From NCBI GenBank assembly GCA_028404615.1, contig JAOOBT010000003.1:62001-126000 (forward strand): a stretch of 64,000 bases of DNA. The letters run 5' to 3'. Below, piece after piece: positions 16,565 to 25,861 of this stretch. Source of the stretch: Candidatus Pelagibacter sp. Its GTDB lineage: Bacteria; Pseudomonadota; Alphaproteobacteria; Pelagibacterales; Pelagibacteraceae. Both the position numbers and the translations under genes were made by a program. The notes below the pieces were generated by a model, which was given only the letters and a program-made list of their open reading frames with translations, searched no databases and had not been told where the DNA came from. Position 1 is the first letter of the stretch. Every line of letters begins with the position of its first letter.

Positions 16565-17646
16565 AATTTGTAGTTAATTGTTTTTTGAGTCATTTCAACA
16601 CTATGAACCATACTTTCATAAAATCCAGCTTTAGTAATTTTAACAAATTTTGCTTTTTTGTTTATTTCCTTTAAATTTTTTGCACCAATATATCCCATTG
16701 AAGATCTCAATCCACCTTGTAGCTGATATATTATTTTTGATACTTTTCCCTTATATTCAACTCTACCTTCCACACCTTCTGGTACAAACTTTGACTTATC
16801 TTTAAAATTTTTTTGGAAGTATCTATTTGCTGAACCAGCTGACATTGCACCTATTGACCCCATTCCACGGTATTGTTTATAAAATTTACCTTTAAATTTA
16901 AATTTTTTTCCTGGACTTTCGTCTGTTCCGGCAAAAATAGATCCCATCATAATAGCATCTGCCCCTGCTGCTAAAGCTTTAGCAATATCACCAGAAAATT
17001 TTATTCCTCCATCAGAGATGATCTTTATATTTTTTTTGTTTAAAGCTTTTTTAACTTCTATAATTGCTGAAATCTGGGGCATACCAATTCCTGCTACCAT
17101 TCTTGTTGTGCATATGGATCCAGGTCCTATACCTACTTTTATTATATCGGCACCAGAGTTATATAATTTTTTTGCAGCTTCTCCAGTAGCAATGTTTCCA
17201 ACACATATTGGGGTTTTTTTTAATATTTTTTTTACTTTATTTAAAGTTCTCAAAACTTTTTCACTGTGCCCGTGAGCTGTATCAATTACAATTAAATCAA
17301 CACCGTTCAACATTAGTGATCTAGCTCTCTCAATGTCTTCATCATTAGTACCGATCGCAGCACCAACTAAAAGATTTTTATATTTAACTTTTTTGACCTC
17401 TTTAGATTGATTTTTAATATTTAAATTACGATGGATAATTCCTAATCCACCCTCCTTACCAATTGCTATTGCCATTTTCGACTCAGTGACTGTATCCATT
17501 GCAGAGGTTAAAAAAGGTACTTTCAAAGAAATATTTTTAGTAAGTTTTAAAAATATATCTGTTTTGGATGGTAAAATGCTTGAGTATCTTGGCAGCAATA
17601 AAACATCATCAAAGGTTAACGCTTCTTTTATTGTTTCCATATACAC
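16561..17646 (-). CDS. guaB: IMP dehydrogenase, short form without CBS domains
   Basis: GuaB oxidises IMP to XMP with NAD, the first step to GMP. The barrel is complete: E-A-L-T-F-D-D-V-L-L-L-P, the N-terminal A-M-D-T-V-T-E, the D-T-A-H-G-H strand, the catalytic loop G-P-G-S-I-C-T-T with C179, and the flap region with Y-R-G-M-G-S-I-G-A-M. However, the protein is only 361 residues, about 120-130 shorter than usual. The text runs from the H-R-N-L helix straight to L-L-V-G-A-A-I-G at about residues 84-98, exactly where the two CBS (Bateman) domains are normally inserted. Catalysis should be intact, but regulation by adenine and guanine nucleotides through CBS domains is lost. The start may be the second ATG (residue 3). 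Confidence 0.95.
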   Translation of the reverse strand: MYMETIKEALTFDDVLLLPRYSSILPSKTDIFLKLTKNISLKVPFLTSAMDTVTESKMAIAIGKEGGLGIIHRNLNIKNQSKEVKKVKYKNLLVGAAIGTNDEDIERARSLMLNGVDLIVIDTAHGHSEKVLRTLNKVKKILKKTPICVGNIATGEAAKKLYNSGADIIKVGIGPGSICTTRMVAGIGMPQISAIIEVKKALNKKNIKIISDGGIKFSGDIAKALAAGADAIMMGSIFAGTDESPGKKFKFKGKFYKQYRGMGSIGAMSAGSANRYFQKNFKDKSKFVPEGVEGRVEYKGKVSKIIYQLQGGLRSSMGYIGAKNLKEINKKAKFVKITKAGFYESMVHSVEMTQKTINYKL

Positions 17647-17666
17647 TTATATACAATTATTAAAAT

Positions 17667-18293
17667 TTATAAAGACTTTAAAATTTCACAATGTAAATAA
17701 GTCTCTTTTGACTCTTTTCTACTAGACACAGGTTTAAAAAAATTTACGTTTCTAAATAAAGATTTTGCTAGGTTTTTTACTTCAATAAAATCTTCTCCCA
17801 TAAAAAGTTTTGAAATTAATACACCTCTAGGTTTTAAAGTTTCCTTTGAGAAACTTATTACATCTGCACATAATTGATTAGTTCTAATTGAGTCTAAAGA
17901 CTTACTTCCTGTAGTATCTGCAGCCATATCAGATAAAATTACATCTAATTTTGAGTCGAAGTAATTATTAACCTTATTTTTAATTTTGTTCTCTAATATA
18001 TTTCCTCTTACAAAATTTACGTTGTTTATAGGTTCCATATCTTTAATGTCTATCGACATTATTTTACCATCTTTAATAATTTGACTAGCTACTTGTGTCC
18101 AGCCCCCTGGAAAAGATCCTAAGTCTAATAAATTAGTATTTTTCTTAATAAATTTAAATTTTTTATTTAGTTCAATTAATTTAAAAGCAGCTCTTGACCT
18201 AAATCCTAAAGTTTTTGATTTTTTAAAAAATTGATCTCTATGTTGTTTTATCTTCCAAGAATTACTTTTTTTAACTCTTTTTGATTTTTTCAT
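17667..18293 (-). CDS. rlmE: 23S rRNA (U2552) 2'-O-ribose methyltransferase
   Basis: RlmE (FtsJ/RrmJ) methylates U2552 in the A-loop of the large subunit. The 208-residue protein has the family's S-R-A-A-F-K-L-I-E-L-N start of the fold, the SAM motif L-D-L-G-S-F-P-G-G-W-T-Q, the D-M-A-A-D-T-T-G-S-K segment with the catalytic aspartate, and K-L-F-M-G late. The first ~30 residues are rich in lysine. It overlaps pssA by one base. In E. coli rlmE sits with ftsH, so this placement between phospholipid and GMP genes is different. Confidence 0.93.
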   Translation of the reverse strand: MKKSKRVKKSNSWKIKQHRDQFFKKSKTLGFRSRAAFKLIELNKKFKFIKKNTNLLDLGSFPGGWTQVASQIIKDGKIMSIDIKDMEPINNVNFVRGNILENKIKNKVNNYFDSKLDVILSDMAADTTGSKSLDSIRTNQLCADVISFSKETLKPRGVLISKLFMGEDFIEVKNLAKSLFRNVNFFKPVSSRKESKETYLHCEILKSL

Positions 18294-19084
18294 TATAAAA
18301 TATCTTCATGATTTTCTTCAGATATTTTTTCTAAGTTTTTTTTGTTTTGAGTATTATAAATTATTATACTTATTGGTATAGAAATTAAATAAAAGATTCC
18401 GAAAAGTAAAAGAGTTTCAAGAGTATAAAAGAGTAAAGATATAAAAACCAATCCTATTCCTAATAATAAAAAAACTGTCGCCTTTGGTGAAATGGATATT
18501 CTTTTAAGAGCAAGTGTCGGTATTTTGCTTACAAGTAAAATTGCAATCAAAACAGTTAAATATGGAGTTAAATTTTTGATATCATATCCAAAATTTAAAC
18601 CTGTGAGCTCATAAATTAGTGGCATTAAAATTAACAAGCCTCCAGCTGGAGATGGAACACCCTCAAAAAAATTATTTTTCCATCCTTGAGTTTCCTCTAT
18701 TTTTGTCAAATTGAATCTGGCTAGTCTCAAAACGCAGCAGACAGAATAAATTAGTGTAATTGCCCACCCCAACTTTCCATAATTATTCAGTTCCCAAAAG
18801 TATAAAATAAATACTGGTGCGATTCCAAAGCTTACAAAATCTGTAAGGGAGTCAAGCTCTTTTCCAAATTCAGATGTGCCCTTAATTAATCTAGCAATTC
18901 TACCGTCCAACGCATCTAAAATCGCAGCAAACATGATCAGTATTACTGCTAAACTAAAGTTCCCATCTATTGAAAATTTAATTGAACTTATCCCTAAACA
19001 AACCCCCGCTAATGTTAAAATGTTTGGTAATAAATATCTTGTTTTTTTAGATGAAACTAATTTAAATTTTTTATTCTCTTCCAT
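18293..19084 (-). CDS. pssA: CDP-diacylglycerol-serine O-phosphatidyltransferase
   Basis: PssA makes phosphatidylserine from CDP-diacylglycerol and serine in the inner membrane. The CDP-alcohol phosphotransferase motif D-x2-D-G-x2-A-R-x8-G-x3-D-x3-D is visible as D-A-L-D-G-R-I-A-R ... G-K-E-L-D-S-L-T-D at about residues 58-82. Six or more hydrophobic helices surround it. Its 263 residues match the type II, membrane-embedded PssA. It follows psd with a one-base overlap, giving a two-gene route to phosphatidylethanolamine. Confidence 0.94.
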   Translation of the reverse strand: MEENKKFKLVSSKKTRYLLPNILTLAGVCLGISSIKFSIDGNFSLAVILIMFAAILDALDGRIARLIKGTSEFGKELDSLTDFVSFGIAPVFILYFWELNNYGKLGWAITLIYSVCCVLRLARFNLTKIEETQGWKNNFFEGVPSPAGGLLILMPLIYELTGLNFGYDIKNLTPYLTVLIAILLVSKIPTLALKRISISPKATVFLLLGIGLVFISLLFYTLETLLLFGIFYLISIPISIIIYNTQNKKNLEKISEENHEDIL

Positions 19085-19731
19085 TACTCTGCTGCTAATA
19101 AACTTTCTCCTGCGACAATATTTTGGCCAAGTTTTACTAGAGGTTTTTTGTTCTTAAAATAAACATCTACTCTACTTCCAAATCTAATCATTCCTAGTCT
19201 GTCGCCTTGTTTAAGTTCTTGTCCTTGCTCAACATCGCAAACTATTCTTCTTGCAATCAAACCTGCAATCTGAACAATTATAATTTCTTCTCCATTGTTT
19301 AATTTTATCTTATAATAATTTCTCTCATTTTCTTCACTGGCTTTGTCCAAAGAGGCATTTAAAAATTTTCCCGGTTTATAAAAAATTTCTTCTACTTTCC
19401 CGGATGTTGGAACACGATTAACATGACAATTAAAAACATTCATAAAAATACTAATTTTTGTGTAAGATGTATTTTCTAATCTTAATTCTTCTGGACCTGA
19501 TTTTTCACTAATATCAGTTACCAAACCATCTGCAGGACTTACTAAAAATTTATCATCACCTATTGAATATCTTTCTGGGTCTCTAAAAAAATAATAAACC
19601 CAAACTGTAATAATAATAAAAAGAATTCCTAAAAATTTCGAAAAAAACAAAATTATAAAGGTTGTTATTATTGAAATAGCTAAAAACTTATATCCTTCTT
19701 TGTGTATTTTGGGAAAAATTGTATTAAACAT
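19084..19731 (-). CDS. psd: Phosphatidylserine decarboxylase proenzyme
   Basis: Psd converts phosphatidylserine to phosphatidylethanolamine. This is the short alphaproteobacterial form (215 residues) with two N-terminal hydrophobic stretches (about residues 16-46), S-P-A-D-G near 66, the H-V-N-R-V-P block and the C-terminal R-F-G-S-R-V-D-V-Y motif. Self-cleavage between G185 and S186 would turn the serine into the pyruvoyl cofactor. It is the first gene of the nine-gene leftward run ending at bamB; its promoter must lie in the 64-base gap shared with icd. Confidence 0.94.
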   Translation of the reverse strand: MFNTIFPKIHKEGYKFLAISIITTFIILFFSKFLGILFIIITVWVYYFFRDPERYSIGDDKFLVSPADGLVTDISEKSGPEELRLENTSYTKISIFMNVFNCHVNRVPTSGKVEEIFYKPGKFLNASLDKASEENERNYYKIKLNNGEEIIIVQIAGLIARRIVCDVEQGQELKQGDRLGMIRFGSRVDVYFKNKKPLVKLGQNIVAGESLLAAE

Positions 19732-19741
19732 AATTTAAAGT

Positions 19742-19769
19742 TTGATAATTTTTTCTTAATATGTATAAA
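19742..19769 (+). promoter_or_regulatory. Candidate sigma-70-type promoter for icd
   Basis: TTGATA at 19742-19747 and TATAAA at 19764-19769 are 16 bases apart, the same hexamers and spacing as the candidate before rpsF. The predicted start lies about 20 bases before the icd ATG at 19796. Chance matches are frequent in such AT-rich DNA. Confidence 0.45.
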
Positions 19770-19795
19770 AATCAAAGTTAATCAATCAATATTTT

Positions 19796-21010
19796 ATGGC
19801 AAAAATTAAAGTTAAAAATCCAGTAGTTGAGTTAGATGGAGATGAAATGACAAGAATTATATGGTCTTTTATCAAAGATAAGCTTATCAGACCTTACCTT
19901 GAGATTAATCTTAAATATTACGATTTAGGAATGGAAAGTCGAGATAAAACTAATGATCAAATAACTGTAGATGCAGCTAATGCAATTAAACAATATGGGG
20001 TTGGTGTAAAATGTGCAACAATTACTCCTGATGAGGCGCGTGTAGAAGAATTTAAATTAAAGAAAATGTGGAGATCGCCTAATGGAACAATAAGGAACAT
20101 TTTGGGTGGAACAGTTTTTAGAGAACCAATCATTTGTAAAAACGTTCCAAAACTAGTACCAGGTTGGACGCAACCAATTGTAATTGGTAGACATGCATTC
20201 GGAGATCAATACAGAGCTACGGATTTTTTGATACCCGGTGAAGGAAATCTAGAGGTCAAATGGACTTCTAAAGATGGAAAAGAAAAAAAAGAATTTAAAG
20301 TTTTTAATTTTCCTGGATCTGGAACTGCTCTTACGATGTATAATCTAGATGACTCTATAAAAAATTTCGCGAGAGCGTGTATGAATTATGGGCTTGGCAG
20401 AAAATGGCCAGTATATTTATCAACTAAAAATACAATTCTTAAAGCTTACGATGGCCGTTTCAAAGATCTTTTCCAAGACGTTTTCGAAAAAGAATTCTAT
20501 GATAAATTTAAAAAAGCTAATATTACTTACGAACATAGATTAATAGATGACATGGTTGCCTGTGCTATGAAATGGAATGGTGGTTATGTTTGGGCATGTA
20601 AAAATTATGATGGTGACGTGCAATCTGACACTGTTGCGCAGGGATTTGGATCTTTGGGGCTTATGACTAGTGTGTTAATGACGCCAGATGGTAAGACTGT
20701 AGAGTCCGAAGCAGCTCATGGCACTGTAACAAGACATTATAGAATGCACCAGCAAGGAAAGGAGACTTCAACTAACCCAATAGCTTCTATATTTGCTTGG
20801 ACGAGAGGTTTGGCTCATAGGGGTAAGCTCGATGGAAATGAGGATCTTATTAAATTTTCAAATAATGTTGAAGATGTATGTGTAAAAACAGTTGAAAGTG
20901 GTTCAATGACAAAAGATTTGTCAATTTTAATAGATAAAACAAAAAAATATCTTACTACAAATCAATTCCTGGAAGCTATTGATGGAAATTTGAAAAAAAA
21001 ACTTAACTAA
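19796..21010 (+). CDS. icd: NADP-dependent isocitrate dehydrogenase, eukaryotic-like type
   Basis: This enzyme converts isocitrate to 2-oxoglutarate in the TCA cycle. The sequence is of the homodimeric subfamily found in alphaproteobacteria and mitochondria, not of the E. coli type: G-D-E-M-T-R-I-I-W near residues 15-23, [10 protein letters not shown] near 91-100, [12 protein letters not shown] near 133-144, and [10 protein letters not shown] near 304-313. Its 404 residues are typical. It is transcribed alone, divergent from psd, and its end overlaps alaS by 8 bp on the other strand. Confidence 0.97.
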   Translation: MAKIKVKNPVVELDGDEMTRIIWSFIKDKLIRPYLEINLKYYDLGMESRDKTNDQITVDAANAIKQYGVGVKCATITPDEARVEEFKLKKMWRSPNGTIRNILGGTVFREPIICKNVPKLVPGWTQPIVIGRHAFGDQYRATDFLIPGEGNLEVKWTSKDGKEKKEFKVFNFPGSGTALTMYNLDDSIKNFARACMNYGLGRKWPVYLSTKNTILKAYDGRFKDLFQDVFEKEFYDKFKKANITYEHRLIDDMVACAMKWNGGYVWACKNYDGDVQSDTVAQGFGSLGLMTSVLMTPDGKTVESEAAHGTVTRHYRMHQQGKETSTNPIASIFAWTRGLAHRGKLDGNEDLIKFSNNVEDVCVKTVESGSMTKDLSILIDKTKKYLTTNQFLEAIDGNLKKKLN

Positions 21011-23678
21011 TTTTTTTTGATATTTCTTTAAAGGCTTCCTGAATTTTATTTTTATTTACACCACCTGATTGGGCAAAATCTTTTCTGCCGCCTCCACCTT
21101 TGCCGCCTAAAATACTAGATGCAGTTTTCACTAGATCGACGGCATCATATTTTGAAGTCAAATCTTGAGAAATTCCCACAGCTAAACCAACCTTTTCTTC
21201 AAATATAGAAATACAAACTATTATTCCTGACTTAATATCTTTTTTTCCTTGATCGATTATACTTCTAAGTTCTTTTGAGGGAAAATCTTTTAAAATTTGC
21301 TCTCTAATCAATATATTTCCAATTTTTTTATCCTTAATTATATTTTTACTTTTATTTTTTTTAATACTTTCAATTTTAACTTTATTAAGTTGTTTGTTTA
21401 AATTTTTTAAATTTTCAGACAGGTCTAATTTTTCCTTAAATACAGGTCTAATTTTTAAATTATTAAGTTGTTTTTTTACTAAATCTATTTCATTTTTTAG
21501 ATTTGACTCTTTTTGAGACTTATCTTTAGTTTGGGTTATTTCATAGTCCTCTAGCTGTTTATCTCTTAATGCTTCAACTCTCCTTACTCCAGAAGCAATC
21601 GAAGATTGGCTTATAACTTTAAACTTACCAACTTCTCTAGTGTTTTTTACGTGAGTCCCTCCACATAGTTCTGTTGAGAAAAAACCATTATTTTCTTTTC
21701 CCATAAAAACCACTCTTACTTCATCTCCATACTTTTCTCCAAACAATGCAAGAGCACCCATACTAACTGCTTCTTTTGGGGTCATTATTCTTGTTTGTAC
21801 ATCAGAGGACCTCGCTATTATTTCGTTTACCAAATTATTTATTTTTATCATTTCCTCTTTTTCGATTGGCTTATTATGACTGAAATCAAATCTAAGCTTC
21901 TCTGGAGAAACTAATGATCCTTTTTGTGTCACATGTTTCCCTAGAGTTCTTCTTAATGACTCATGTAATAAATGAGTAGCTGAATGATTTGCTTTGGAGT
22001 TATTTCTTTTTAAAACATCTATTTCTAAATTAACAGTTTGTCCTATTGAGATAGATCCTTTTTCTATTTTACCGTAATGTATAAATAAATCTCCCATTTT
22101 TTTTTGAGTATCGTTTACTTTTATTTTACAATCTGAGCTGAAAATATAACCTTGATCACCTACTTGACCGCCAGACTCTCCATAAAATGGAGTTTGGTTA
22201 GTTATAACCTCTACTTCATCTCCAGCACTAGCTGACTCAACAAATTTTTCATTTTTTGAAATTTTAAGTATTACACCTTCAGCTTTATCAAATTCATAAC
22301 CTAAAAATTCAGTGGGATTAAGTTCCTCTCTAACTTTAAACCACCTTTCCTCAACAGACTTATCTCCAGATCCTTTCCAATTAGCTCTTGCTAAAGCTTT
22401 GCTTCTTTCCATTTCCTTCTCGAATCCAACACTATCTACTTTAATATCTTTGCTTCTTAAAATGTCAGCGGTTAAATCTAAAGGAAAGCCATAAGTGTCA
22501 TATAATTTAAATGCCTCAGCGCCTGGAAGAGTTTTATTTCGAACTTTATTTAATTTCTCATCGAGTATTTTCATTCCACGTTCTAAAAGAGAGGAAAATT
22601 TTTCTTCTTCATTTTTAAGAGTTTCAATTATCAATTCTTTACCACTTATTAATTCAGGATAACTATTTTTCATCTCATTTAATAAAACTTCAAAAAGTTT
22701 ATAAAAAACAGGGTCTTTACTGCCTAAGGAATGAGCATGTCTCATCCCCCTTCTCATAATTCTCCTTAAAACGTATCCTCGGCCCTCGTTAGAGGGTAAT
22801 ATTCCTTCAGCGATTAAAAAACTACTCGCTCTAAGGTGATCAGCTATCACTCTATAGCTAGCTATTGTTTTCTTATCAATTGAAGTCTTTATAATATCAG
22901 ATGAAGCAGTCATAATTTTTTGGAAGTGATCAATTTTGTAATTATCATGAGTGCCTTGAAGAACTGCTGTCATTCTCTCAAGCCCCATACCTGTATCAAC
23001 TGAGGGTTTTGGTAAATCAACTCTTTTTTCTTTTGTTATTTGTTCGTACTGCATAAATACAAGGTTCCAAATTTCAATAAATCTATCACCATCTTCGTTG
23101 TGGCTTCCAGGTGGACCACCTTTTAATTTATCGCCATGATCATAGAAAATTTCTGAACAAGGACCACATGGTCCTGTATCTCCCATAGACCAAAAATTAT
23201 CTGATGTTGATATTTTAATTATCTTATTTTCACTTAACCCTGCTATTTTTTTCCATAAATTAAAAGCATCATCATCTTCGTGAAATACTGTTACTGATAA
23301 TTTTTCTTTTGGAAGACCAAAATCTTTAGTTAATAAATGCCATGCATGCTTAATTGCTTGCTCCTTAAAATAGTCACCAAATGAAAAATTTCCTAACATT
23401 TCGAAGAAAGTATGATGCCTTGGTGTATATCCCACATTTTCTAGATCATTATGTTTTCCACCTGCTCGAACACATTTTTGTGATGTCGTAGCAGTTTTAT
23501 ATGATCTTTTTTCTAAACCAGTGAATACATTTTTAAACTGAACCATTCCTGAATTAGTGAACATCAATGTAGGGTCATTGTTGGGAACTAAATTGCTTGA
23601 ATCAACAATTTTATGATTGTTTTTTTTAAAGTAGTTTAAAAACTTTTTTCTTACATCTGTAAGCAAAATTTGGCTCAT
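21003..23678 (-). CDS. alaS: Alanyl-tRNA synthetase
   Basis: AlaS charges tRNA-Ala. The 891-residue protein has the class II aminoacylation domain ([10 protein letters not shown] near residue 40, [12 protein letters not shown] near 88, G-M-G-L-E-R near 230), the editing domain with zinc ligands in N-H-S-A-T-H-L-L-H near 560 and C-G-G-T-H near 660, and the C-terminal domain with G-G-K-G-G-G-G. The linker around residues 700-770 is strikingly rich in lysine and asparagine, likely coiled coil. It is monocistronic, ending in an 8-bp overlap with icd. Confidence 0.97.
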   Translation of the reverse strand: MSQILLTDVRKKFLNYFKKNNHKIVDSSNLVPNNDPTLMFTNSGMVQFKNVFTGLEKRSYKTATTSQKCVRAGGKHNDLENVGYTPRHHTFFEMLGNFSFGDYFKEQAIKHAWHLLTKDFGLPKEKLSVTVFHEDDDAFNLWKKIAGLSENKIIKISTSDNFWSMGDTGPCGPCSEIFYDHGDKLKGGPPGSHNEDGDRFIEIWNLVFMQYEQITKEKRVDLPKPSVDTGMGLERMTAVLQGTHDNYKIDHFQKIMTASSDIIKTSIDKKTIASYRVIADHLRASSFLIAEGILPSNEGRGYVLRRIMRRGMRHAHSLGSKDPVFYKLFEVLLNEMKNSYPELISGKELIIETLKNEEEKFSSLLERGMKILDEKLNKVRNKTLPGAEAFKLYDTYGFPLDLTADILRSKDIKVDSVGFEKEMERSKALARANWKGSGDKSVEERWFKVREELNPTEFLGYEFDKAEGVILKISKNEKFVESASAGDEVEVITNQTPFYGESGGQVGDQGYIFSSDCKIKVNDTQKKMGDLFIHYGKIEKGSISIGQTVNLEIDVLKRNNSKANHSATHLLHESLRRTLGKHVTQKGSLVSPEKLRFDFSHNKPIEKEEMIKINNLVNEIIARSSDVQTRIMTPKEAVSMGALALFGEKYGDEVRVVFMGKENNGFFSTELCGGTHVKNTREVGKFKVISQSSIASGVRRVEALRDKQLEDYEITQTKDKSQKESNLKNEIDLVKKQLNNLKIRPVFKEKLDLSENLKNLNKQLNKVKIESIKKNKSKNIIKDKKIGNILIREQILKDFPSKELRSIIDQGKKDIKSGIIVCISIFEEKVGLAVGISQDLTSKYDAVDLVKTASSILGGKGGGGRKDFAQSGGVNKNKIQEAFKEISKKIS

Positions 23679-23721
23679 ACTTAATTAAATACAGATATTT
23701 TTCGGCTTGTCTATAAAGAGA

Positions 23722-24078
23722 TTAGTTAGACTGCTTTTTATCGTTATCTACAACTACGCAAATTTCTGATTTTGTTAGAAATCTTTGTCCAGTGCCATTA
23801 TCTAGTGAGAACATTCCGCCAATTCCTTTGACTGCATCAATTGTTAGATCTGTATGTTTCCACTTTTCATATTGATCTTCATTCATGTAAAAAGGTGTTC
23901 CATCAACCTCCCCTAATTTAACATCACTGTTACCTACTTGATATTCTTTGGCTGGAAAACACATAGGTGCACTTCCATCACAGCATCCACCTGATTGATG
24001 AAATAAAAGATCATTGCCATGAACTTCTTTAATTTCGTTGAGTAGTTTTTTTGCAGATAATGTGAATGATACTTTCAT
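23722..24078 (-). CDS. DUF779 family protein, partner of aldehyde dehydrogenase
   Basis: This small protein contains the DUF779 signature H-Q-S-G-G-C-C-D-G-S-A-P-M-C (cysteines 32, 33 and 40), followed by the E-Y-Q-V-G and F-Y-M-N blocks. DUF779 genes are repeatedly found beside ExaC/AldB-type aldehyde dehydrogenases, as here; the biochemical role is not established, though the cysteine pattern suggests metal or thiol chemistry. I place the start at the ATG at 24078 (118 residues). An in-frame ATG at 24096 lies inside a strong hairpin stem and would add six residues not typical of the family. Confidence 0.85.
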   Translation of the reverse strand: MKVSFTLSAKKLLNEIKEVHGNDLLFHQSGGCCDGSAPMCFPAKEYQVGNSDVKLGEVDGTPFYMNEDQYEKWKHTDLTIDAVKGIGGMFSLDNGTGQRFLTKSEICVVVDNDKKQSN

Positions 24079-24089
24079 TTTGCTATTAC

Positions 24090-24114
24090 GGCCCATGATT
24101 TAGAATCATGGGCC
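24090..24114 (-). repeat. Perfect intergenic hairpin between aldehyde dehydrogenase and DUF779 genes
   Basis: Eleven bases at 24090-24100 are the exact reverse complement of 24104-24114 with a 3-base loop, including a GGCCC/GGGCC base, so the stem is strong for this AT-rich genome. No T-run follows on the minus strand, so it is not a standard intrinsic terminator. It lies 12 bases before the likely DUF779 start, where it could set the expression ratio of the two genes or mark an RNA processing site. Confidence 0.75.
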
Positions 24115-24129
24115 ATTATATATTATTGG

Positions 24130-25683
24130 TTAAAAGAAGCCTAATTTTTTCTCACTGTAAGACACGTGTAAGTTCTTCACTTGCCTATAATGATTTAACA
24201 TCATTTTATGAGTTTCTCTTCCGATACCAGATTGTTTATATCCACCAAATGCTGCGTGAGCTGGATAAGCATGATAGCAGTTTGTCCAAACTCTTCCTGC
24301 CTCTATACCTCTGCCCATTCTGTATGCAATGTTTCCATCTCTAGTCCAAACACCTGCTCCTAATCCATAAAGAGTATCATTAGCTATTTCTAATGCTTCT
24401 TTCTCATCTTTAAACGTTGTAACAGATACAACTGGTCCAAAGATCTCTTCTTGGAAAATTCGCATATTGTTTTTACCTTCGAATATTGTAGGTTGAATAT
24501 AGTTTCCTTTTTCCAATCCGCTATTGATCTTAGCTTCGCTTCCACCACATAGAACTTTGGCACCCTCTTTCTTACCTAAGTCTAAGTAAGATTTAATTTT
24601 TTCCATTTGTTCTAATGAAGCTTGAGCTCCAATCATAGTTTCCATTTTTAAAGGATTATCTTGTTTTACAGCTTTAGTTCTTGCGATCGCTTTTTCCATG
24701 AACTTATCATAGATAGATTTTTGAATTAAAGCTCTACTCGGACAAGTACAAACTTCTCCTTGGTTAAGCGTAAACATAGCAAAACCTTCTAAACATTTAT
24801 CAAAGAAGTCGTCATCTTTTGCCATCACATCTTCAAAGAAAATATTTGGCGATTTACCTCCTAATTCTAAAGTGATTGGAATTAAGTTTTGAGATGCGTA
24901 CTGCATTATCAAACGTCCAGTAGTAGTTTCCCCTGTAAAAGCTATCTTCTTAATTCTTTTAGAAGAAGCTAATGGTTTTCCTGCTTCAAGACCATATCCA
25001 CTTACAACATTAACAACACCTGCTGGCAACAAATCTCCGATAAGTTCCATTAACAACATGATTGATGCTGGTGTTTGTTCAGCTGGTTTTAATACTACAC
25101 AGTTTCCCGCTGCCAATGCTGGAGCTAGTTTCCATGTAGCCATTAATAATGGAAAGTTCCATGGTATAATCTGACCAACTACACCTAATGGTTCAGGTAT
25201 GTGGTAAGAATATTCACTATTGCTGATTTCAGCAACTGAACCCTCTTCTGCTCTTATTACTCCCGCAAAATATCTCCAATGGTCAATTACCAAAGGTAAG
25301 TCTGCAGCCATACATTCTCTTATCGGCTTACCATTGTCTAAACATTCTGCTGTCGCTAAAACATTAAGATTTTTCTCTATTACATCAGCAATCTTTAAGA
25401 GAATATTGGATCTCTCTGTGATTGATGTTTTTCCCCATGCAGGAAATGCTGCGTGAGCTGCGTCTAGAGCAAAATCAACGTCTTTATCGTTCGATCGTGG
25501 TACCTTACAGATAACTTCATTAGTGATAGGAGTAGTATTATCAAAATACTTTCCTGATTTAGGTTCTACAAATTTTCCGTTGATGTAGTTTCCATATTTA
25601 GCTTTAAATGGAAATTTAACCTTCAAATGAGAGGTATCTAAAGATGAAGACACTTTCGAGCTCGATGCTTGTTGTGTACTCAT
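24130..25683 (-). CDS. aldB: NAD-dependent aldehyde dehydrogenase (AldB/ExaC-type)
   Basis: This 517-residue aldehyde dehydrogenase oxidises small aldehydes, most likely acetaldehyde, to the acid. Visible are the Rossmann-side P-W-N-F-P-L-L (about 174-180), K199 in V-L-K-P-A-E-Q-T-P, the active-site E274 in L-E-L-G-G-K-S-P and the nucleophile C312 in N-Q-G-E-V-C-T-C. The C-T-C-P-S-R form and the DUF779 gene next door point to the ExaC/AldB group rather than betaine aldehyde dehydrogenase. The gene has a strong AAAGGGGG Shine-Dalgarno, and a 21-base perfect palindrome lies just upstream at 25700-25720. It should work with whatever alcohol oxidation the cell has; prpE at 35678 uses a related short-chain acid. 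Confidence 0.88.
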   Translation of the reverse strand: MSTQQASSSKVSSSLDTSHLKVKFPFKAKYGNYINGKFVEPKSGKYFDNTTPITNEVICKVPRSNDKDVDFALDAAHAAFPAWGKTSITERSNILLKIADVIEKNLNVLATAECLDNGKPIRECMAADLPLVIDHWRYFAGVIRAEEGSVAEISNSEYSYHIPEPLGVVGQIIPWNFPLLMATWKLAPALAAGNCVVLKPAEQTPASIMLLMELIGDLLPAGVVNVVSGYGLEAGKPLASSKRIKKIAFTGETTTGRLIMQYASQNLIPITLELGGKSPNIFFEDVMAKDDDFFDKCLEGFAMFTLNQGEVCTCPSRALIQKSIYDKFMEKAIARTKAVKQDNPLKMETMIGAQASLEQMEKIKSYLDLGKKEGAKVLCGGSEAKINSGLEKGNYIQPTIFEGKNNMRIFQEEIFGPVVSVTTFKDEKEALEIANDTLYGLGAGVWTRDGNIAYRMGRGIEAGRVWTNCYHAYPAHAAFGGYKQSGIGRETHKMMLNHYRQVKNLHVSYSEKKLGFF

Positions 25684-25699
25684 TTTTCCCCCTTTTATT

Positions 25700-25720
25700 G
25701 TTTTAATTATTAATTAAAAC
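25700..25720. promoter_or_regulatory. 21-base perfect palindrome upstream of the aldehyde dehydrogenase gene
   Basis: Ten bases (25700-25709) and their exact reverse complement (25711-25720) flank a single central T. It is entirely A/T except for the outermost G-C pair. It sits just upstream of the Shine-Dalgarno of the aldehyde dehydrogenase gene, where a dimeric repressor could bind or a leader hairpin could form. AT-only palindromes are easier to get by chance here, hence the moderate score. Confidence 0.45.
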
Positions 25721-25814
25721 CAATTTGAACTAAATTGTACACATGTATTTTTGACCCTATTTTTTTAAATACTAAATATTGATTTTATCAATTTAAAGTT
25801 GTTATTTCATAGGG

Positions 25815-25843
25815 AACGGGAAGTTTAAGTTAAACTTCCCGTT
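25815..25843. terminator. Strong hairpin downstream of recA
   Basis: Fourteen bases (25815-25828) pair exactly with 25830-25843 around one base; in RNA a loop of 3-5 bases would form, with a C-G-G-G/C-C-C-G section in the stem. It lies 19 bases after the recA stop on the minus strand. There is no T-run after it on either strand, so it may be a transcript end stabilised by the stem, a Rho-linked end, or an RNA stability element rather than a canonical intrinsic terminator. The 178-base gap to the aldehyde dehydrogenase gene otherwise holds that gene's promoter region and palindrome. Confidence 0.6.
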
Positions 25844-25861
25844 GAAATGATGGCAGAGGAA

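Noticed and set aside
23679..23721. Separate small gene between alaS and the DUF779 gene
   Set aside because: The 43-base gap has no frame longer than a few codons.
24108..24344. Plus-strand open frame of 78 codons opposite the aldehyde dehydrogenase 3' end
   Set aside because: It is antisense to conserved aldehyde dehydrogenase sequence and begins in the hairpin; a shadow of the real gene.
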